In this document: positions 8,203 to 18,644 of the stretch, piece by piece | Position numbering within the stretch: position 1 is the stretch's first letter | How the letters are laid out: each line of letters begins with the position of its first letter | NCBI GenBank assembly: GCA_017416805.1 | Contig: JAFQBB010000008.1 | Coordinates: 105,365 to 169,364, forward strand | DNA: 64,000 nucleotides | Origin: Bacteroidaceae bacterium | GTDB taxonomy: Bacteria; Bacteroidota; Bacteroidia; Bacteroidales; Bacteroidaceae | Direction: 5' to 3' | The notes under the pieces: model-generated | What the model saw: the letters and a program-made list of their open reading frames with translations, nothing else | What the model was told of the DNA's origin: nothing | Database searches by the model: none | Translations under genes and position numbers: made by a program

Positions 8203-10008
8203 TTACTTCACAATAAACTTGCGGCCACCCTGGATGTAAACACCCTTCACAGGATTAGCAACCTGACGACCAGTCAAGTCATAAATAGGAGCATTGAGAT
8301 CAAGAGTAGCGGGAGCAACTACCTCTTCTACCAAACCAGCACCACCGGCAACAGGCTCGATTTCGATAGAAGAAACCAAGATATTACCTGTGTTATTCCA
8401 CTTCTTGAATGTGTGGAGACCACCTGCAAGACCAAACTTGATAACGTTGTTGCCCTCAATGGTGATATCGTCATAACCATACAACTCACCATCTACATTT
8501 ACCATACAACCACGGTTGTTCTTATCAATTGTCACACCATCATCCTTATATGTATTCTCCTCCGCAATATTCTTGCAAGCATTCTTTGAGCAAGTTACGG
8601 TCACATTAACAGAGTCACCCTCAGCTACCAAGAATGTAAGGTTGTCACCTGCCATCTGGAGGTAAACTTCCTGACCTGCGGGTACCTGATACTGTGCTTC
8701 CTTAACAGCTTTGAAAGCAGGAGCATTGGCAAATACAGTAGTATAAGTATCTGCACCGTTTACAAGCACCTTACCGTCTTCCACCTTATATACAGTCTGT
8801 CCGTTGGGGTCGGCAGCAGTAGCCTCAGGATCCTCAACAGCAGTTCCGCTTACAGTAATGACTGTCTTTTCCTTGATGGGATCAAGCACGTAGATAGGAG
8901 AAGATACAGGAGCAGAAGTCCAAGTAGCGTGACTACCATTCTTGATTTCGGTATAAGCAACGATAATTCCAGAAGTAGTAGCAGTATAAGTATCGCTGGC
9001 AATAGAATCACCACCATTGAAACTGTAGTAGTTGGTAGCATTCTTGTACTCTGTAGCGATAGTAGCATTTGCACCATCAACTGTCAAGGTAGGAGCATTG
9101 AAGTTGAACTCAACAGAAGCTTCGTTGTTGGCACCGGCGCAAATTCCGAACTGATAATAAGCCTGGAATCTTACAGTCATATCCTTATAGCACTTGATAG
9201 GATTCTCATACTTTGTGCTTTGGTCGGTAGGCTCAGTTCCATCAGTGGTGTAATATACTGTGGTAGGAAGTGACATTCCATTCATTGTGAAATCGTTAGG
9301 AGTACAAACTACTTCTTGGTAGTAAAGTTTCTCCGTTTCATCATAAACAGTGCTATTTACCTCAACAGAAGGAGTACCTGCAGGTTCGTTGGCCTCCACA
9401 ATGATAAAGCTGAAGAAAGCATCACCATTGTAAGAGCCAATGTACAGAACATCGCCCTCAACCCAACTAACGGGGACAACATACTTGTAACAATAAACAC
9501 TTGAATTAGGATATGCATCGGTAGGAGCCTCATTCAAAGGATTCTCCAACTTTTCATCAGTAGCAAACTTTGGAATACGAGCAGAAGCACCTGCCTTATT
9601 ATTTCCTTGTCCAAACACATAAATTACAGAACCTGCAGTAGGTTTCAATGCAATAACATCCTGTGCATTCTTCAAGCGAAGAGAGTTCAAATGGGAACCA
9701 TATTTGCCATATTTGAGTGCCAAATTGGCGGTATCAGCTTCTGCACCACCATAACAAACAGAATAAGTCGTAGGATCACCAACATTTACAGAACCCTTAT
9801 TGGTTGCGATACTACCACCCGTTACATCCAGAAAATAGTTTCCTCCAAAAAGAGAACCTTTCACACGAGCCACAGAACCTTCACCGGTATAGTTACCCAA
9901 CACGCACGCATAGCTATGCTTCATGACCTTGATGTCATCTACAGTAGCAGCGTTGATACCCATTGCCAAGCCAATCATGGCAAACAAAGTAGTAAACATT
10001 TTTTTCAT
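8203..10008 (-). CDS. secreted protein with chitobiase-type repeat and T9SS-like C-terminal tail
   Basis: This 601-residue protein begins at the ATG at 10006-10008 (MKKMFTTLFAMIGLAMGINA, a signal peptide); the codon two places upstream is only GTG. The segment near residues 215-285 (TTVYYTTDGTEPT ... MTVRFQAYY) resembles the chitobiase/beta-hexosaminidase C-terminal domain. The last 30 residues (LNAPIYDLTGRQVANPVKG, ending RKFIVK) match the tail found on many Bacteroidales secreted proteins that resembles the type IX secretion signal. No catalytic domain is recognised. As the last gene of the SusC/SusD operon it may bind glycan; that is inference. Confidence 0.75.
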   Translation of the reverse strand: MKKMFTTLFAMIGLAMGINAATVDDIKVMKHSYACVLGNYTGEGSVARVKGSLFGGNYFLDVTGGSIATNKGSVNVGDPTTYSVCYGGAEADTANLALKYGKYGSHLNSLRLKNAQDVIALKPTAGSVIYVFGQGNNKAGASARIPKFATDEKLENPLNEAPTDAYPNSSVYCYKYVVPVSWVEGDVLYIGSYNGDAFFSFIIVEANEPAGTPSVEVNSTVYDETEKLYYQEVVCTPNDFTMNGMSLPTTVYYTTDGTEPTDQSTKYENPIKCYKDMTVRFQAYYQFGICAGANNEASVEFNFNAPTLTVDGANATIATEYKNATNYYSFNGGDSIASDTYTATTSGIIVAYTEIKNGSHATWTSAPVSSPIYVLDPIKEKTVITVSGTAVEDPEATAADPNGQTVYKVEDGKVLVNGADTYTTVFANAPAFKAVKEAQYQVPAGQEVYLQMAGDNLTFLVAEGDSVNVTVTCSKNACKNIAEENTYKDDGVTIDKNNRGCMVNVDGELYGYDDITIEGNNVIKFGLAGGLHTFKKWNNTGNILVSSIEIEPVAGGAGLVEEVVAPATLDLNAPIYDLTGRQVANPVKGVYIQGGRKFIVK

Positions 10009-10059
10009 AAACACTAATTTTTAAGTTAATAATAATTTGAATAAAGTTTTATCATTGAC

Positions 10060-10105
10060 GACTGCCGTAGGGGCGAAGACCCTATGTCTTGCCTCCACGA
10101 CAGTC
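10060..10105. repeat. intra-operon hairpin repeat
   Basis: The 97-nt gap inside the Sus operon holds a long imperfect hairpin: arms 10060-10074 (GACTGCCGTAGGGGC) and 10091-10105, with an inner perfect AAGAC/GTCTT pair. The sequence GTAGGGGCGAAGACCCTATG resembles a dispersed Bacteroides intergenic repeat from memory. It could lower expression or stabilise the upstream message. Confidence 0.5.
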
Positions 10106-10111
10106 TCCATT

Positions 10112-10654
10112 TTATTTCACACGCACCAAATAGGTTTGAGCGGGAGTGTCACCAAAGTGAACCACCGTCAGCATGTCGCCATGGGCAGAACCACAAACAG
10201 CCACACCTGTAAAAATGGAAACTTTTGACTTGTTTCCCTTATCATCCTCCACCTCATTGAGCACTTCCAGCACTCCTGTCACATTGGAGTAGGTGTATTC
10301 ATAGCGAGGATTCTTCGGAGTATTGGAATCATCCACTCCCATTGTACCCTCAGTCGTACCCTGACTCATCTTCACTATGACAGAGTCCTTGGTGATGAAG
10401 TCCATGCTTTCCACATAGCCCTGAATCTCCTCGCCATAGGCATTGTACTTGATTCCCTCTCCACGTACCCAGGTTTGTTGGGCAAGCGAATCAGGATGGG
10501 CAATCTCAAGCGAATCATTATAGCCATTCACCCATGAAGGATTACTGGCATTAAAGTCATCATATTCGCAGGCATCTTCGCAAGATGAGCAGAAACCAGC
10601 CATCAGGCCAAATGCCAAAACGACTCCGCAAATAGACTTATTGAATAGTTTCAT
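10112..10654 (-). CDS. small lipoprotein of the Sus operon
   Basis: This 180-residue protein has a lipoprotein signal: MKLFNKSICGVVLAFGLMAG then FCSSC-EDACEYDD, with lipidation at Cys 25 or so. The mature part is acidic and strand-rich and contains no motif that I recognise. It is encoded 37 nt after the DUF5123-type lipoprotein. Its place after SusC, SusD and that lipoprotein suggests a surface glycan-binding accessory protein, but this rests on position only. Confidence 0.7.
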   Translation of the reverse strand: MKLFNKSICGVVLAFGLMAGFCSSCEDACEYDDFNASNPSWVNGYNDSLEIAHPDSLAQQTWVRGEGIKYNAYGEEIQGYVESMDFITKDSVIVKMSQGTTEGTMGVDDSNTPKNPRYEYTYSNVTGVLEVLNEVEDDKGNKSKVSIFTGVAVCGSAHGDMLTVVHFGDTPAQTYLVRVK

Positions 10655-10691
10655 AATTATATTGTCTTTATCATTAATACGGTTTATTTAT

Positions 10692-13049
10692 TTATTTGTT
10701 TCCTTCTCTCCAACGGGCAGCACCTACATTCATCAATTCGCTTGGATATTGTTTGAAATAAAGGTTCACGTTGTACTCCGTAGTGGCTGTACCATCCAAT
10801 GCATCGGCACGGTGCATGTTGCGATCCTCGGAAGTCTTGGCCACATGGGGTGGACAGGGCTGAACCATCAACTCGGTAGCCGAAACAGTTGCCACATTCA
10901 CATCCAATGTTCCATTCAAGGTGGCCAACTTATCCTTCACCAAAGTTCCAAAATTATTGCTGGTAGTACTCCATGCATTACCCGTAAATATTTGACCGTT
11001 CGTCAAATCGTTGTTAGTTGACCAGTTATTATTGAAATTGAGAGTCACAGAACCAGCAACCCCTTGTGCATTTTTGTTTGTGCCACGGATATCAGCTCCC
11101 TTGAAGTCAAGTACACGCTGGTCACCGGGTTTCTTGCAAAGCACCATCAGGTTGTTCTCCACATTGAAAGTAGAGCCATCGGGCAACAAACGCATATTGA
11201 ATATTTTACCGTCGCGGGTATTGAAATTAACTATCGTATTGTTAGAGAAAGTAATATGCCATTCAATACCAGCCTCCCAAGCCAACTCACCTTCTGGCTC
11301 ATTGAAGAATGCAGGGAAAGGACTGTCGTAGAAGGTGTTCTCGATACACTTGAAGTCGGCATACAAATTGGATTTACGATTGTTACCCGAACCTGCAATC
11401 CAAGGATAGCCTCCACCCTTCTGGCTATAATAACCACAATCCATAAAGAGGTTATTCTTGATAAGCACATGATTCCAAATTTTGTAGTTCACACCCTGCT
11501 CACGAATGAATCCACGGACAATGCGTTTGAAAGTACAGTTCTCGATAACCAGACTATCAAGCGTCACAGCCATACCGTTTGAGAACATATTGAAGAAATA
11601 GTTACCGGTAGCATTACCAATCTTGGCTGCCTGATCACCATAGTTGTAACAGAGCGGATTGTCGAAATCAATATCGTAGAAAGCCAACTTCTTCATATAG
11701 ATTTCACCACCTTCACCAGCTTCAGGCGAACGTCCGAAGGTAAATATAGAATAAGGACATCCGTTCCACTGCTCCCCATTGGTCGCCTGATCGAAACTGG
11801 AGTGTTTACCAATACCGCAAATGACACGTGCACGCTTACCGGCGGCCAAATCCTTCGGATCTGTGCGAAGCACAAATCCTTTACAGGTAATTAGGTTTCC
11901 ATCCACATAATAGGTTTTACCACCTTCAAGCAAGAAGGTCTGTCCCTCGGCATAATTGGTATTTGAAATAAAATCCAAAAGAACCGGGGTAATAGGAGCC
12001 GCATTGAACATTGTCGCCTTTTCACCAAAAACATCAGCACGGTTGTAAGGGGAATCTTCTGATACCAATTCGTTAGCATACGTAGCAATCATATCGGCAT
12101 GTTTCAACAAAAGGGGAGCACCAGGAGTTCCATCGGTACGTGCTGTACAGGTATTATACTTGGCATCAATAAGAACTGGTACAGCAGGATCAATCACATC
12201 AATCACATATACTGAGTTTTTCTGCAACCCATCCACCACGATGCATCCTTTTTGACGGTCAGCATCAGTAATCACATAATTTCTCCATTTGTCAGCTACT
12301 GGAGCATCAGGATTGTTAGGAGAGGGTTTGACTTGCAATATCTTGTAACCAAAATTACCATCGACATCGATATTAAAATTCTCGCGGTAACTTTTCTCGT
12401 TCTCTTCGTCTTGAGTTGCATCGCCCGTTGCAACTTGAGAAAGATTGGTGTTAAGATATACATTCATCGTCTTTTCCGTAGTCTCAGCCTGATTTACGTA
12501 AACCACGAAAGGAGTCGGATAACGGTCATTGGTGGCAATACCCAAATACTCCTGCCACTGGCGACCATTTCCATGACCATACCACTTGGAGGCATGAGAA
12601 AAGTCTGTGATATTATTATCCTTCTTGGAAAGGGCACGAATGGCAAAACGGTAGTCGGTAGAATACTGAAGATCCTTGAGAAGGAGGTCAAGTACATGAG
12701 GACCAACAATAGTATCGACCAAAAGGTCATCAGTACCCTGAATACGTTCCCATGCAGCCGCACCACCAGACACCTTAGGCTGCAAAGCCATCTGAATCTG
12801 ATAACCCGCACAGTCGTTTACTCCGTACCAGTAAAGATGAATGGTGTTACCATGAGGATAGGAAGCATCCAAACCACTATTATAAGGATAGTCTGCTCCT
12901 TTACCGCGTGTATTGTCTGTAATGAACATGGTCATAAATTCACGATCGGTAGATGCACCAGCCACATCATCGTCATCATCGCAGGAAGAAACGAAAATTG
13001 CGGGACATGCCATCAATACGAGAGCCATGCAACTGAATATCTTTTTCAT
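10692..13049 (-). CDS. surface lipoprotein, fibronectin-III plus beta-helix (DUF4957/DUF5123-like)
   Basis: This 785-residue protein has the lipoprotein signal MKKIFSCMALVLMACPAIFV then SSC-DDDDD. A fibronectin type III-like region covers about residues 65-165 (HLYWYGVNDCAGYQIQM ... YSTDYRFAIRALSK). The second half has the ladder pattern of a right-handed beta-helix (LDSLVIENCTFKRIVRGFI, HVLIKNNLFMDCG, ITFSNNTIVNFNT), as in the DUF4957/DUF5123 proteins of pectin-related loci. No pectate-lyase catalytic site can be confirmed by eye, so it could be a binding protein or an enzyme. It follows susD by 21 nt. Confidence 0.75.
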   Translation of the reverse strand: MKKIFSCMALVLMACPAIFVSSCDDDDDVAGASTDREFMTMFITDNTRGKGADYPYNSGLDASYPHGNTIHLYWYGVNDCAGYQIQMALQPKVSGGAAAWERIQGTDDLLVDTIVGPHVLDLLLKDLQYSTDYRFAIRALSKKDNNITDFSHASKWYGHGNGRQWQEYLGIATNDRYPTPFVVYVNQAETTEKTMNVYLNTNLSQVATGDATQDEENEKSYRENFNIDVDGNFGYKILQVKPSPNNPDAPVADKWRNYVITDADRQKGCIVVDGLQKNSVYVIDVIDPAVPVLIDAKYNTCTARTDGTPGAPLLLKHADMIATYANELVSEDSPYNRADVFGEKATMFNAAPITPVLLDFISNTNYAEGQTFLLEGGKTYYVDGNLITCKGFVLRTDPKDLAAGKRARVICGIGKHSSFDQATNGEQWNGCPYSIFTFGRSPEAGEGGEIYMKKLAFYDIDFDNPLCYNYGDQAAKIGNATGNYFFNMFSNGMAVTLDSLVIENCTFKRIVRGFIREQGVNYKIWNHVLIKNNLFMDCGYYSQKGGGYPWIAGSGNNRKSNLYADFKCIENTFYDSPFPAFFNEPEGELAWEAGIEWHITFSNNTIVNFNTRDGKIFNMRLLPDGSTFNVENNLMVLCKKPGDQRVLDFKGADIRGTNKNAQGVAGSVTLNFNNNWSTNNDLTNGQIFTGNAWSTTSNNFGTLVKDKLATLNGTLDVNVATVSATELMVQPCPPHVAKTSEDRNMHRADALDGTATTEYNVNLYFKQYPSELMNVGAARWREGNK

Positions 13050-13070
13050 ATATATATGCTTTTAGAATGA

Positions 13071-15158
13071 TTAATAACCGTAATAATTCTTATAAACTCC
13101 AGAAGAACGCTTTATAGCCTCTTCGGGATAAGGCAAAATATATCTTACAGCAGGCAGTAATTCTGCTGAGGGAATAGCCGAAGGGAGTTGTTCGGGAATA
13201 CCGTCACGAATCAACCATATATTACCATTACTGTCTCCACGAACATAGCCGTAGAAGGAATAGAGACACTGATTATTGGGCATACCGGCATCTGCATTTC
13301 CCCACTCAAAGAAACGGACATTTGACCAGTTCTTAGCTGAAAATCCTGCGATAGAGATTTCACCAGCCATTGGTTCATCAACAGAATTGTAAGCATTGTA
13401 AATACGCAAACTCTGCAAATCCTGATTGGGATATTTCTTGAGAACAGCAGTCTGAGAAGTCTGATAACCATAAAGTTGATTAGAGAAGAAAAACAAGCCC
13501 ATTTCATTTATCTCTTCAATATTGTAGGTATGATAATATACACGACCAGGCAAACGATCGATATACACACGACCATCATGTTCGTTAATTGCATCTTCGT
13601 AATTAGTATATCCAACTGCTTTCTGATAACCGGCTGAAAAATAACGCAAGAAACTATAAACAAGTTCTTCGCCATAGGTATTGGTTCGAACCAAATCGCG
13701 CCAACGGATATTCTCACCGGCAAACTCCCACTTACGCTCATTAAGGACAGCCTTCAAGAAAGCGTCCTTACCTGCTTGTGCCTCGGCGATAAAGGTTGGG
13801 TCGCCATCGACAAAAGCACGACTATGCACCTCTGTAAGACATTCTACAGCCTTAGGGGTGGGAGCTTCATTCAATTCATTGGCAGCCTCGGCATACATCA
13901 ACAACACATCAGCATAACGCATGTAGGGGAAGTTGATACCTGTATTTCCAGCAATCTTGCTACCCAAAGCATTTCCAGTAGAGGTCCAAAGCTTAGACCA
14001 CTTGTTGTTATGCACAGTATAATCGTTACGGATATATACGGTGTCACGCATTTGACCATAGGCATCTGTAAAGTAAGAATAGTACCAGAGTCCGTTCACA
14101 AACTCGCGACGCAAGTCGTTATCGCGGAAAAGGAAACGATAGAAAGCACTCAAACGGGCATTACCTTTGGCTTCACCCCATTGGCCTACGGTTTCGCCTT
14201 CATACGCACTGTAAGTAGGTCCTTGAAGATAACCGGTATTACCGGAAGCCTGCTTGGCAAATGGAAGTTCAAATATAACATCATCACCATTGACAACCTG
14301 ATAATTACACTGATTAACAAACACATCCTGATAATCCAAAGAGAGTTTGTGCGAATTGGAAAGGATTACAGAATCGGCATGAACCATTGCAATCTGATAA
14401 TAATCCTTGTAGTTCTCAGGACGAACCATTGTACCATAATTCCTCACATTCTCTTTATCAGGACGAAGTGAATAGCCTCCGGCCGTAAGAGCAATACGAG
14501 CAATGAGAGCATGAGCAAACTCGCGCGAACAACGCTCCACTGTCACAGACTTGCTGGAAGACATATAAGGAGCGATAGATTGCAAATCCTGAATAAGAGT
14601 GGTCTGAATAACCAAGCGATCTACTACAGGAGGAATGTAATCAGCTCCATGTTCATCAGTAGGGGCAAACTTGAAGGGTACATCACCAAACATGACTACC
14701 AAATCATGGTAGGCCATGGCACGGAGACACTTGGCCTCGCCCACTTGCTGCATCACTTCGGTATCACCTTCCTGAAAGAAAGTACTTGCTTCTGCATTAC
14801 GGACAAACTTATTGGCATATTCAATCAAGCGGTATGCTGCAGTCCAGAACTTACCGATAGCACTACCACGTTCGTTACAGTCGAAACGGGCATAACCATC
14901 ATTAGCATGCGCATCACTTGAATTAATTGACATCTCGACATCACTATTATAGATAAAAGTACTTTGGTAAGCATTGCCATAAAGATCTCCGGAGAGGGCT
15001 TGCGCATAGACTCCATTGAGGGCACGATTAATCTCAGACTTCTGACTGTAAATGAAATCATCGGTGTAAGCCGAAGGAGCCTCGACATCCAAATAGTTAT
15101 CGCACGAAACCAACGCTACGGCAGAAAGAGCCATCCATAAAATATTCTTAAGTTTCAT
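13071..15158 (-). CDS. SusD/RagB family outer-membrane lipoprotein
   Basis: This 695-residue surface lipoprotein delivers glycan to its SusC partner. The signal MKLKNILWMALSAVALVSC-DN gives lipidation at Cys 19 and is followed by the family signature NYLDVEAPSAYTDDFIYS. The TPR-like region (AKCLRAMAYHDLVVMFGDVP, about 142-161) and the late YMRYADVLLMYAEAANEL motif (about 412-431) are both typical. It is longer than usual, with an extended C-terminal half. It is encoded 20 nt downstream of susC. Confidence 0.95.
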   Translation of the reverse strand: MKLKNILWMALSAVALVSCDNYLDVEAPSAYTDDFIYSQKSEINRALNGVYAQALSGDLYGNAYQSTFIYNSDVEMSINSSDAHANDGYARFDCNERGSAIGKFWTAAYRLIEYANKFVRNAEASTFFQEGDTEVMQQVGEAKCLRAMAYHDLVVMFGDVPFKFAPTDEHGADYIPPVVDRLVIQTTLIQDLQSIAPYMSSSKSVTVERCSREFAHALIARIALTAGGYSLRPDKENVRNYGTMVRPENYKDYYQIAMVHADSVILSNSHKLSLDYQDVFVNQCNYQVVNGDDVIFELPFAKQASGNTGYLQGPTYSAYEGETVGQWGEAKGNARLSAFYRFLFRDNDLRREFVNGLWYYSYFTDAYGQMRDTVYIRNDYTVHNNKWSKLWTSTGNALGSKIAGNTGINFPYMRYADVLLMYAEAANELNEAPTPKAVECLTEVHSRAFVDGDPTFIAEAQAGKDAFLKAVLNERKWEFAGENIRWRDLVRTNTYGEELVYSFLRYFSAGYQKAVGYTNYEDAINEHDGRVYIDRLPGRVYYHTYNIEEINEMGLFFFSNQLYGYQTSQTAVLKKYPNQDLQSLRIYNAYNSVDEPMAGEISIAGFSAKNWSNVRFFEWGNADAGMPNNQCLYSFYGYVRGDSNGNIWLIRDGIPEQLPSAIPSAELLPAVRYILPYPEEAIKRSSGVYKNYYGY

Positions 15159-15178
15159 ATCTTTTTCTGTTTTTTGAT

Positions 15179-18100
15179 TTAGAATGTAATGTTAGTACCA
15201 AACACGAAACTGCGGTTACGCGGATATCGGTTGTAGTCAATACACGGAGTCAAACCAGTCTGAATATCCACTTCAGGATCGTAACCAGAGTAACCGGTAA
15301 TAATAAAGAGGTTGGTAGCCGACACATAGAAGCGAGCCTTAGAGATTCCCCACTTCTCGGTCAGATTCTCAGGAATAGTATAACCTATAGTGATATCATT
15401 ACAACGCAAAAACGAACCATCCTCAATAAAATAAGAATGAGTAAGTTTACGGGTTACATCAGTAGGATTCCATAAAGTACGTCCAGCATTAGCTTGTTTG
15501 TAAAGATCCGTTCCACCATCCACATAATAAAGTTTGTAAAGGATGTCACCAGGAGTTCCGGTAATATCACCACTGATATCATTGTACAACCACCCGTTAG
15601 AGAACTCAGACAAAACATTATAGAACTTGTTCTTGTTATCAACAGAAGATGAAAGCATATATGCAGTAGCATTATTGATATCAAAATCAACCATATAGGT
15701 AAAGTTGGCAACAAAATCGAAATTCTTCCACTGTCCGCTAAGGCCAAAACCTCCTTGGAACTTCGGAGTTGTATTACCAATAACAGTACGGTCAGCTTCT
15801 GTAATGCGACCATCACCGTTCAAATCCTTAAATTTCACCTTACCCGGCAAGGTTGCAATACCAGAGTTTGACTTGTCAGAGATTTCATTGATTACCGTCA
15901 CATAACCATCGCCACGAGGAGCCTGATCCTTAGTTGTTCCATTGTCGGCCTTACTTGAACCCCAAGGAACAGCATGATAGTTGTTCAACGGATCGAAATA
16001 GAACTCATCGAACCCATAAAGCCCGTCATAAACAAATCCATAAATCAAGCCGACATCATCACCTTCGCGAAGCAAGTAGTCATTCAAGCCCGAATCCCAA
16101 TCATCACCTTCAATTGGTTTCTCAGTAAAGGCTCCATTCAACTTGTCCACTTTCATCCTATTTGCACCGAATGCCACATGAGCAGTCAACACATAATCCT
16201 TTCCACGGAGGATATCACCGCTAAGGGTAAGTTCAACGCCCTTATTTGTCACCTGACCAATATTCTGCTGCTGGCTGGTATAACCAAGCACGGAAGCAAT
16301 ATCTGTATCATAGAGCATATCCCGGGTTGTATTCCAATAAATTTCAGGAGTAATGGTAAAACGACCGTCGAAAAGCTGGATATCAGCAGCCAAATTTCGA
16401 GTCACAATGGTTTCCCATTTAATGTCCTTGTTAGAGAATTTCTTATCACTGGCATTGGCATAATATTTCTCGCCATAAGAAGTCGCCTCACCAAATCCGG
16501 GACCGCCAGTTGACTGAATGGCATATAGCTGACGCCACAAATCATTCTTCACACGATTATTACCTGTAAGACCAAATGAAGCGCGGACTTTCAACTGATT
16601 CATCCAATCAACATTCCACCAAGGTTCTTCAGAGATTACCCATGCCCCTGAAATAGCCGGGAAATACCCCCATTGGTTTCCTGGAGCAAACTTAGTACTA
16701 CCATCTGCACGGAAAGTTCCGGATATAAGATAACGATGCTTATAGTTATAGTTAATCTGGCCAAAGAAAGAAGCAGTACGCTCTGCCGTTGAAAGTTCAG
16801 AAGTCGTTTCCCATGGCTCACCGAAAGCCATATTATTCCAAGCATCTTCAGACTCGAAAGCACGAGGGAAATGGATATTCTTCACATAATCCAAACGTTC
16901 CTGGCTATGATGAATTTCTTGGCCAAGCAAGAATGAGAAGTTATGTTTATCTTGCAAAGAAAGATTATAGGCTGCAGTATTGGTCCATACATAATTCAAC
17001 TTTGAGCCATTAGTAATTTCTGCTACAGGCTGCGTGTCATTATCCAATCCTTCTTTGGTTAAAGCGCCATAAAAGCGTTTCTTGTCATTCCAGTTCAAAC
17101 CAATGGTAGCCTCTGTACGAAGGGTTAGCCCACTAACAGGTTTCCACTCTATAGCCAATGCATTGGTTGAAGTATAAGAATGTTTCTTCAATTCATTGAG
17201 TGCGATATCATTCTTCGGGTTGGTGTATTGGAACATTTCCTCCTCATCAGGGTCCGCATACGCAGGATCTATATAACCATACTCACGCAAGCCATTGGTA
17301 GGACGATAACGCAACACATCAATAACGCCACCTGTACCAATATGGCTACCACCTGCACCTTCATCACGACGGTAAGTGAATTTAGGATTGAACTGAATGT
17401 TCAACTTGTCACTCAGTTTGAAATAGGTCTTGATATTTGCATTTGTACGACGAACACCAGACCCCATAATAATTCCATTATCTGCACTCTGCGTCAAAGA
17501 AACATTGAAACGAGCCTTTTCAGTTCCACCACCAATGTTTACATTTGCCTGATAATTGATTGGGGTCTCACCCATAACCTCGTCCTGCCAATCGTGAGAA
17601 GGTAGCGTACCATACATATCCAAATCATAAGGATTACCGAAGTTTGAACGATAAAACTTTCCATTATCTGAACGTGTTCCATTGCATGAATGCCATTGAT
17701 ATTGGTATCTGGCAAATTCTTCTGCATTCATCAAATCAAGTTCCTTAGAAAGATGGCTGACACTCAACTGTCCATTGAAAGATACTGTAATCTTGCCTTC
17801 ACGGGCACTTTTTGTTGTAACCACAACTACGCCATTACCACCTTTTGAACCATAGATAGCAGTCAACGATGCATCTTTCAACACATCAATACTGGCAATG
17901 TCTGAAGGAGGTATGTCATTAATGTTCGCCACTTGAAAGCCATCAACAATGTAAAGAGGCTCATTGCTCTGAGTAACGGACGAGCCACCACGCACACGGA
18001 TATTTACATCAGCACCAGGCTGACCATCAACCGTAGTGACTTGTACACCAGAAATCTTACCTTGGAGAGCCACTGCTGCAGACGAAACCGGAACTTGTGC

Positions 18101-18499
18101 CAAACGCACACCTGAAATCGAGCCGACAGATCCTGTCAAATCCTTACGAGCTTTACTGGTATAACCAATTACCACCACATCTTCCAGACTGGAGTTATCA
18201 TCCTTCAAAACGATATGTTGGTTAGATTCTGAAACTGGAATCTCTTGCGAAACCATTCCGATATAACTAACCACTGCTACTTTTGAAGTTTTCAACTCCA
18301 ACATAAAGTTACCATCGAAATCTGTAGCAACACCGTTGCTTGGCAACCCTTTTTCCACAACAGCTGCACCAATAATAGGCTCACCTGTGGAATCTACAAT
18401 AGTCCCTTTGACTACACCCTGCGCATTTATCCACAAAGGAAAAAGCATCAGAGCAACAAGAAAAGACAACCTACACAGTAATTTTTTAGGTTTTTTCAT
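15179..18499 (-). CDS. SusC/RagA family TonB-dependent transporter
   Basis: This is a 1106-residue outer-membrane TonB-dependent glycan importer. After a signal peptide (ending WINAQ) comes the carboxypeptidase-regulatory-like domain (VVKGTIVDSTGEPIIGAAVV, about 29-105). The TonB-box region is DVVVIGYTSKARKDLTGSVG, followed by the plug with the SusC marks VRGGSSVTQSNEPLYIVDGF and IDVLKDASLTAIYGSKGGNG. The barrel runs to a C-terminal aromatic end (RSFVFGTNITF). It is the first gene of the operon. No SusR-like, HTCS or ECF-sigma/anti-sigma gene is adjacent in this window. Confidence 0.97.
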   Translation of the reverse strand: MKKPKKLLCRLSFLVALMLFPLWINAQGVVKGTIVDSTGEPIIGAAVVEKGLPSNGVATDFDGNFMLELKTSKVAVVSYIGMVSQEIPVSESNQHIVLKDDNSSLEDVVVIGYTSKARKDLTGSVGSISGVRLAQVPVSSAAVALQGKISGVQVTTVDGQPGADVNIRVRGGSSVTQSNEPLYIVDGFQVANINDIPPSDIASIDVLKDASLTAIYGSKGGNGVVVVTTKSAREGKITVSFNGQLSVSHLSKELDLMNAEEFARYQYQWHSCNGTRSDNGKFYRSNFGNPYDLDMYGTLPSHDWQDEVMGETPINYQANVNIGGGTEKARFNVSLTQSADNGIIMGSGVRRTNANIKTYFKLSDKLNIQFNPKFTYRRDEGAGGSHIGTGGVIDVLRYRPTNGLREYGYIDPAYADPDEEEMFQYTNPKNDIALNELKKHSYTSTNALAIEWKPVSGLTLRTEATIGLNWNDKKRFYGALTKEGLDNDTQPVAEITNGSKLNYVWTNTAAYNLSLQDKHNFSFLLGQEIHHSQERLDYVKNIHFPRAFESEDAWNNMAFGEPWETTSELSTAERTASFFGQINYNYKHRYLISGTFRADGSTKFAPGNQWGYFPAISGAWVISEEPWWNVDWMNQLKVRASFGLTGNNRVKNDLWRQLYAIQSTGGPGFGEATSYGEKYYANASDKKFSNKDIKWETIVTRNLAADIQLFDGRFTITPEIYWNTTRDMLYDTDIASVLGYTSQQQNIGQVTNKGVELTLSGDILRGKDYVLTAHVAFGANRMKVDKLNGAFTEKPIEGDDWDSGLNDYLLREGDDVGLIYGFVYDGLYGFDEFYFDPLNNYHAVPWGSSKADNGTTKDQAPRGDGYVTVINEISDKSNSGIATLPGKVKFKDLNGDGRITEADRTVIGNTTPKFQGGFGLSGQWKNFDFVANFTYMVDFDINNATAYMLSSSVDNKNKFYNVLSEFSNGWLYNDISGDITGTPGDILYKLYYVDGGTDLYKQANAGRTLWNPTDVTRKLTHSYFIEDGSFLRCNDITIGYTIPENLTEKWGISKARFYVSATNLFIITGYSGYDPEVDIQTGLTPCIDYNRYPRNRSFVFGTNITF

Positions 18500-18636
18500 T
18501 CCATTATAATTTTAAGTTAGTAAAGTTTTTATTTCTCAAATCACCTTTAAAGAAAAAAGCAAGAAGCAGGAAGACTGTAGCAACTGTGACCATTCAACAA
18601 GTCACACATCCCAACCCTATTCTCACATTAATTTTG

Positions 18637-18644
18637 CAAAAATA
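18637..18644 (-). promoter_or_regulatory. probable susC -7 box
   Basis: TATTTTTG on the minus strand fits TAnnTTTG. The -33 element is poor at the right distance, which is common for regulated Sus operons. Its leader would be about 130 nt. In the rest of the 495-nt gap (18500-18994) I see only AT-rich sequence. Confidence 0.4.

Noticed and set aside
12252-13070. A 272-codon plus-strand frame within the Sus-operon lipoprotein gene
   Set aside because: Antisense shadow of a gene with a signal peptide and recognisable domains.
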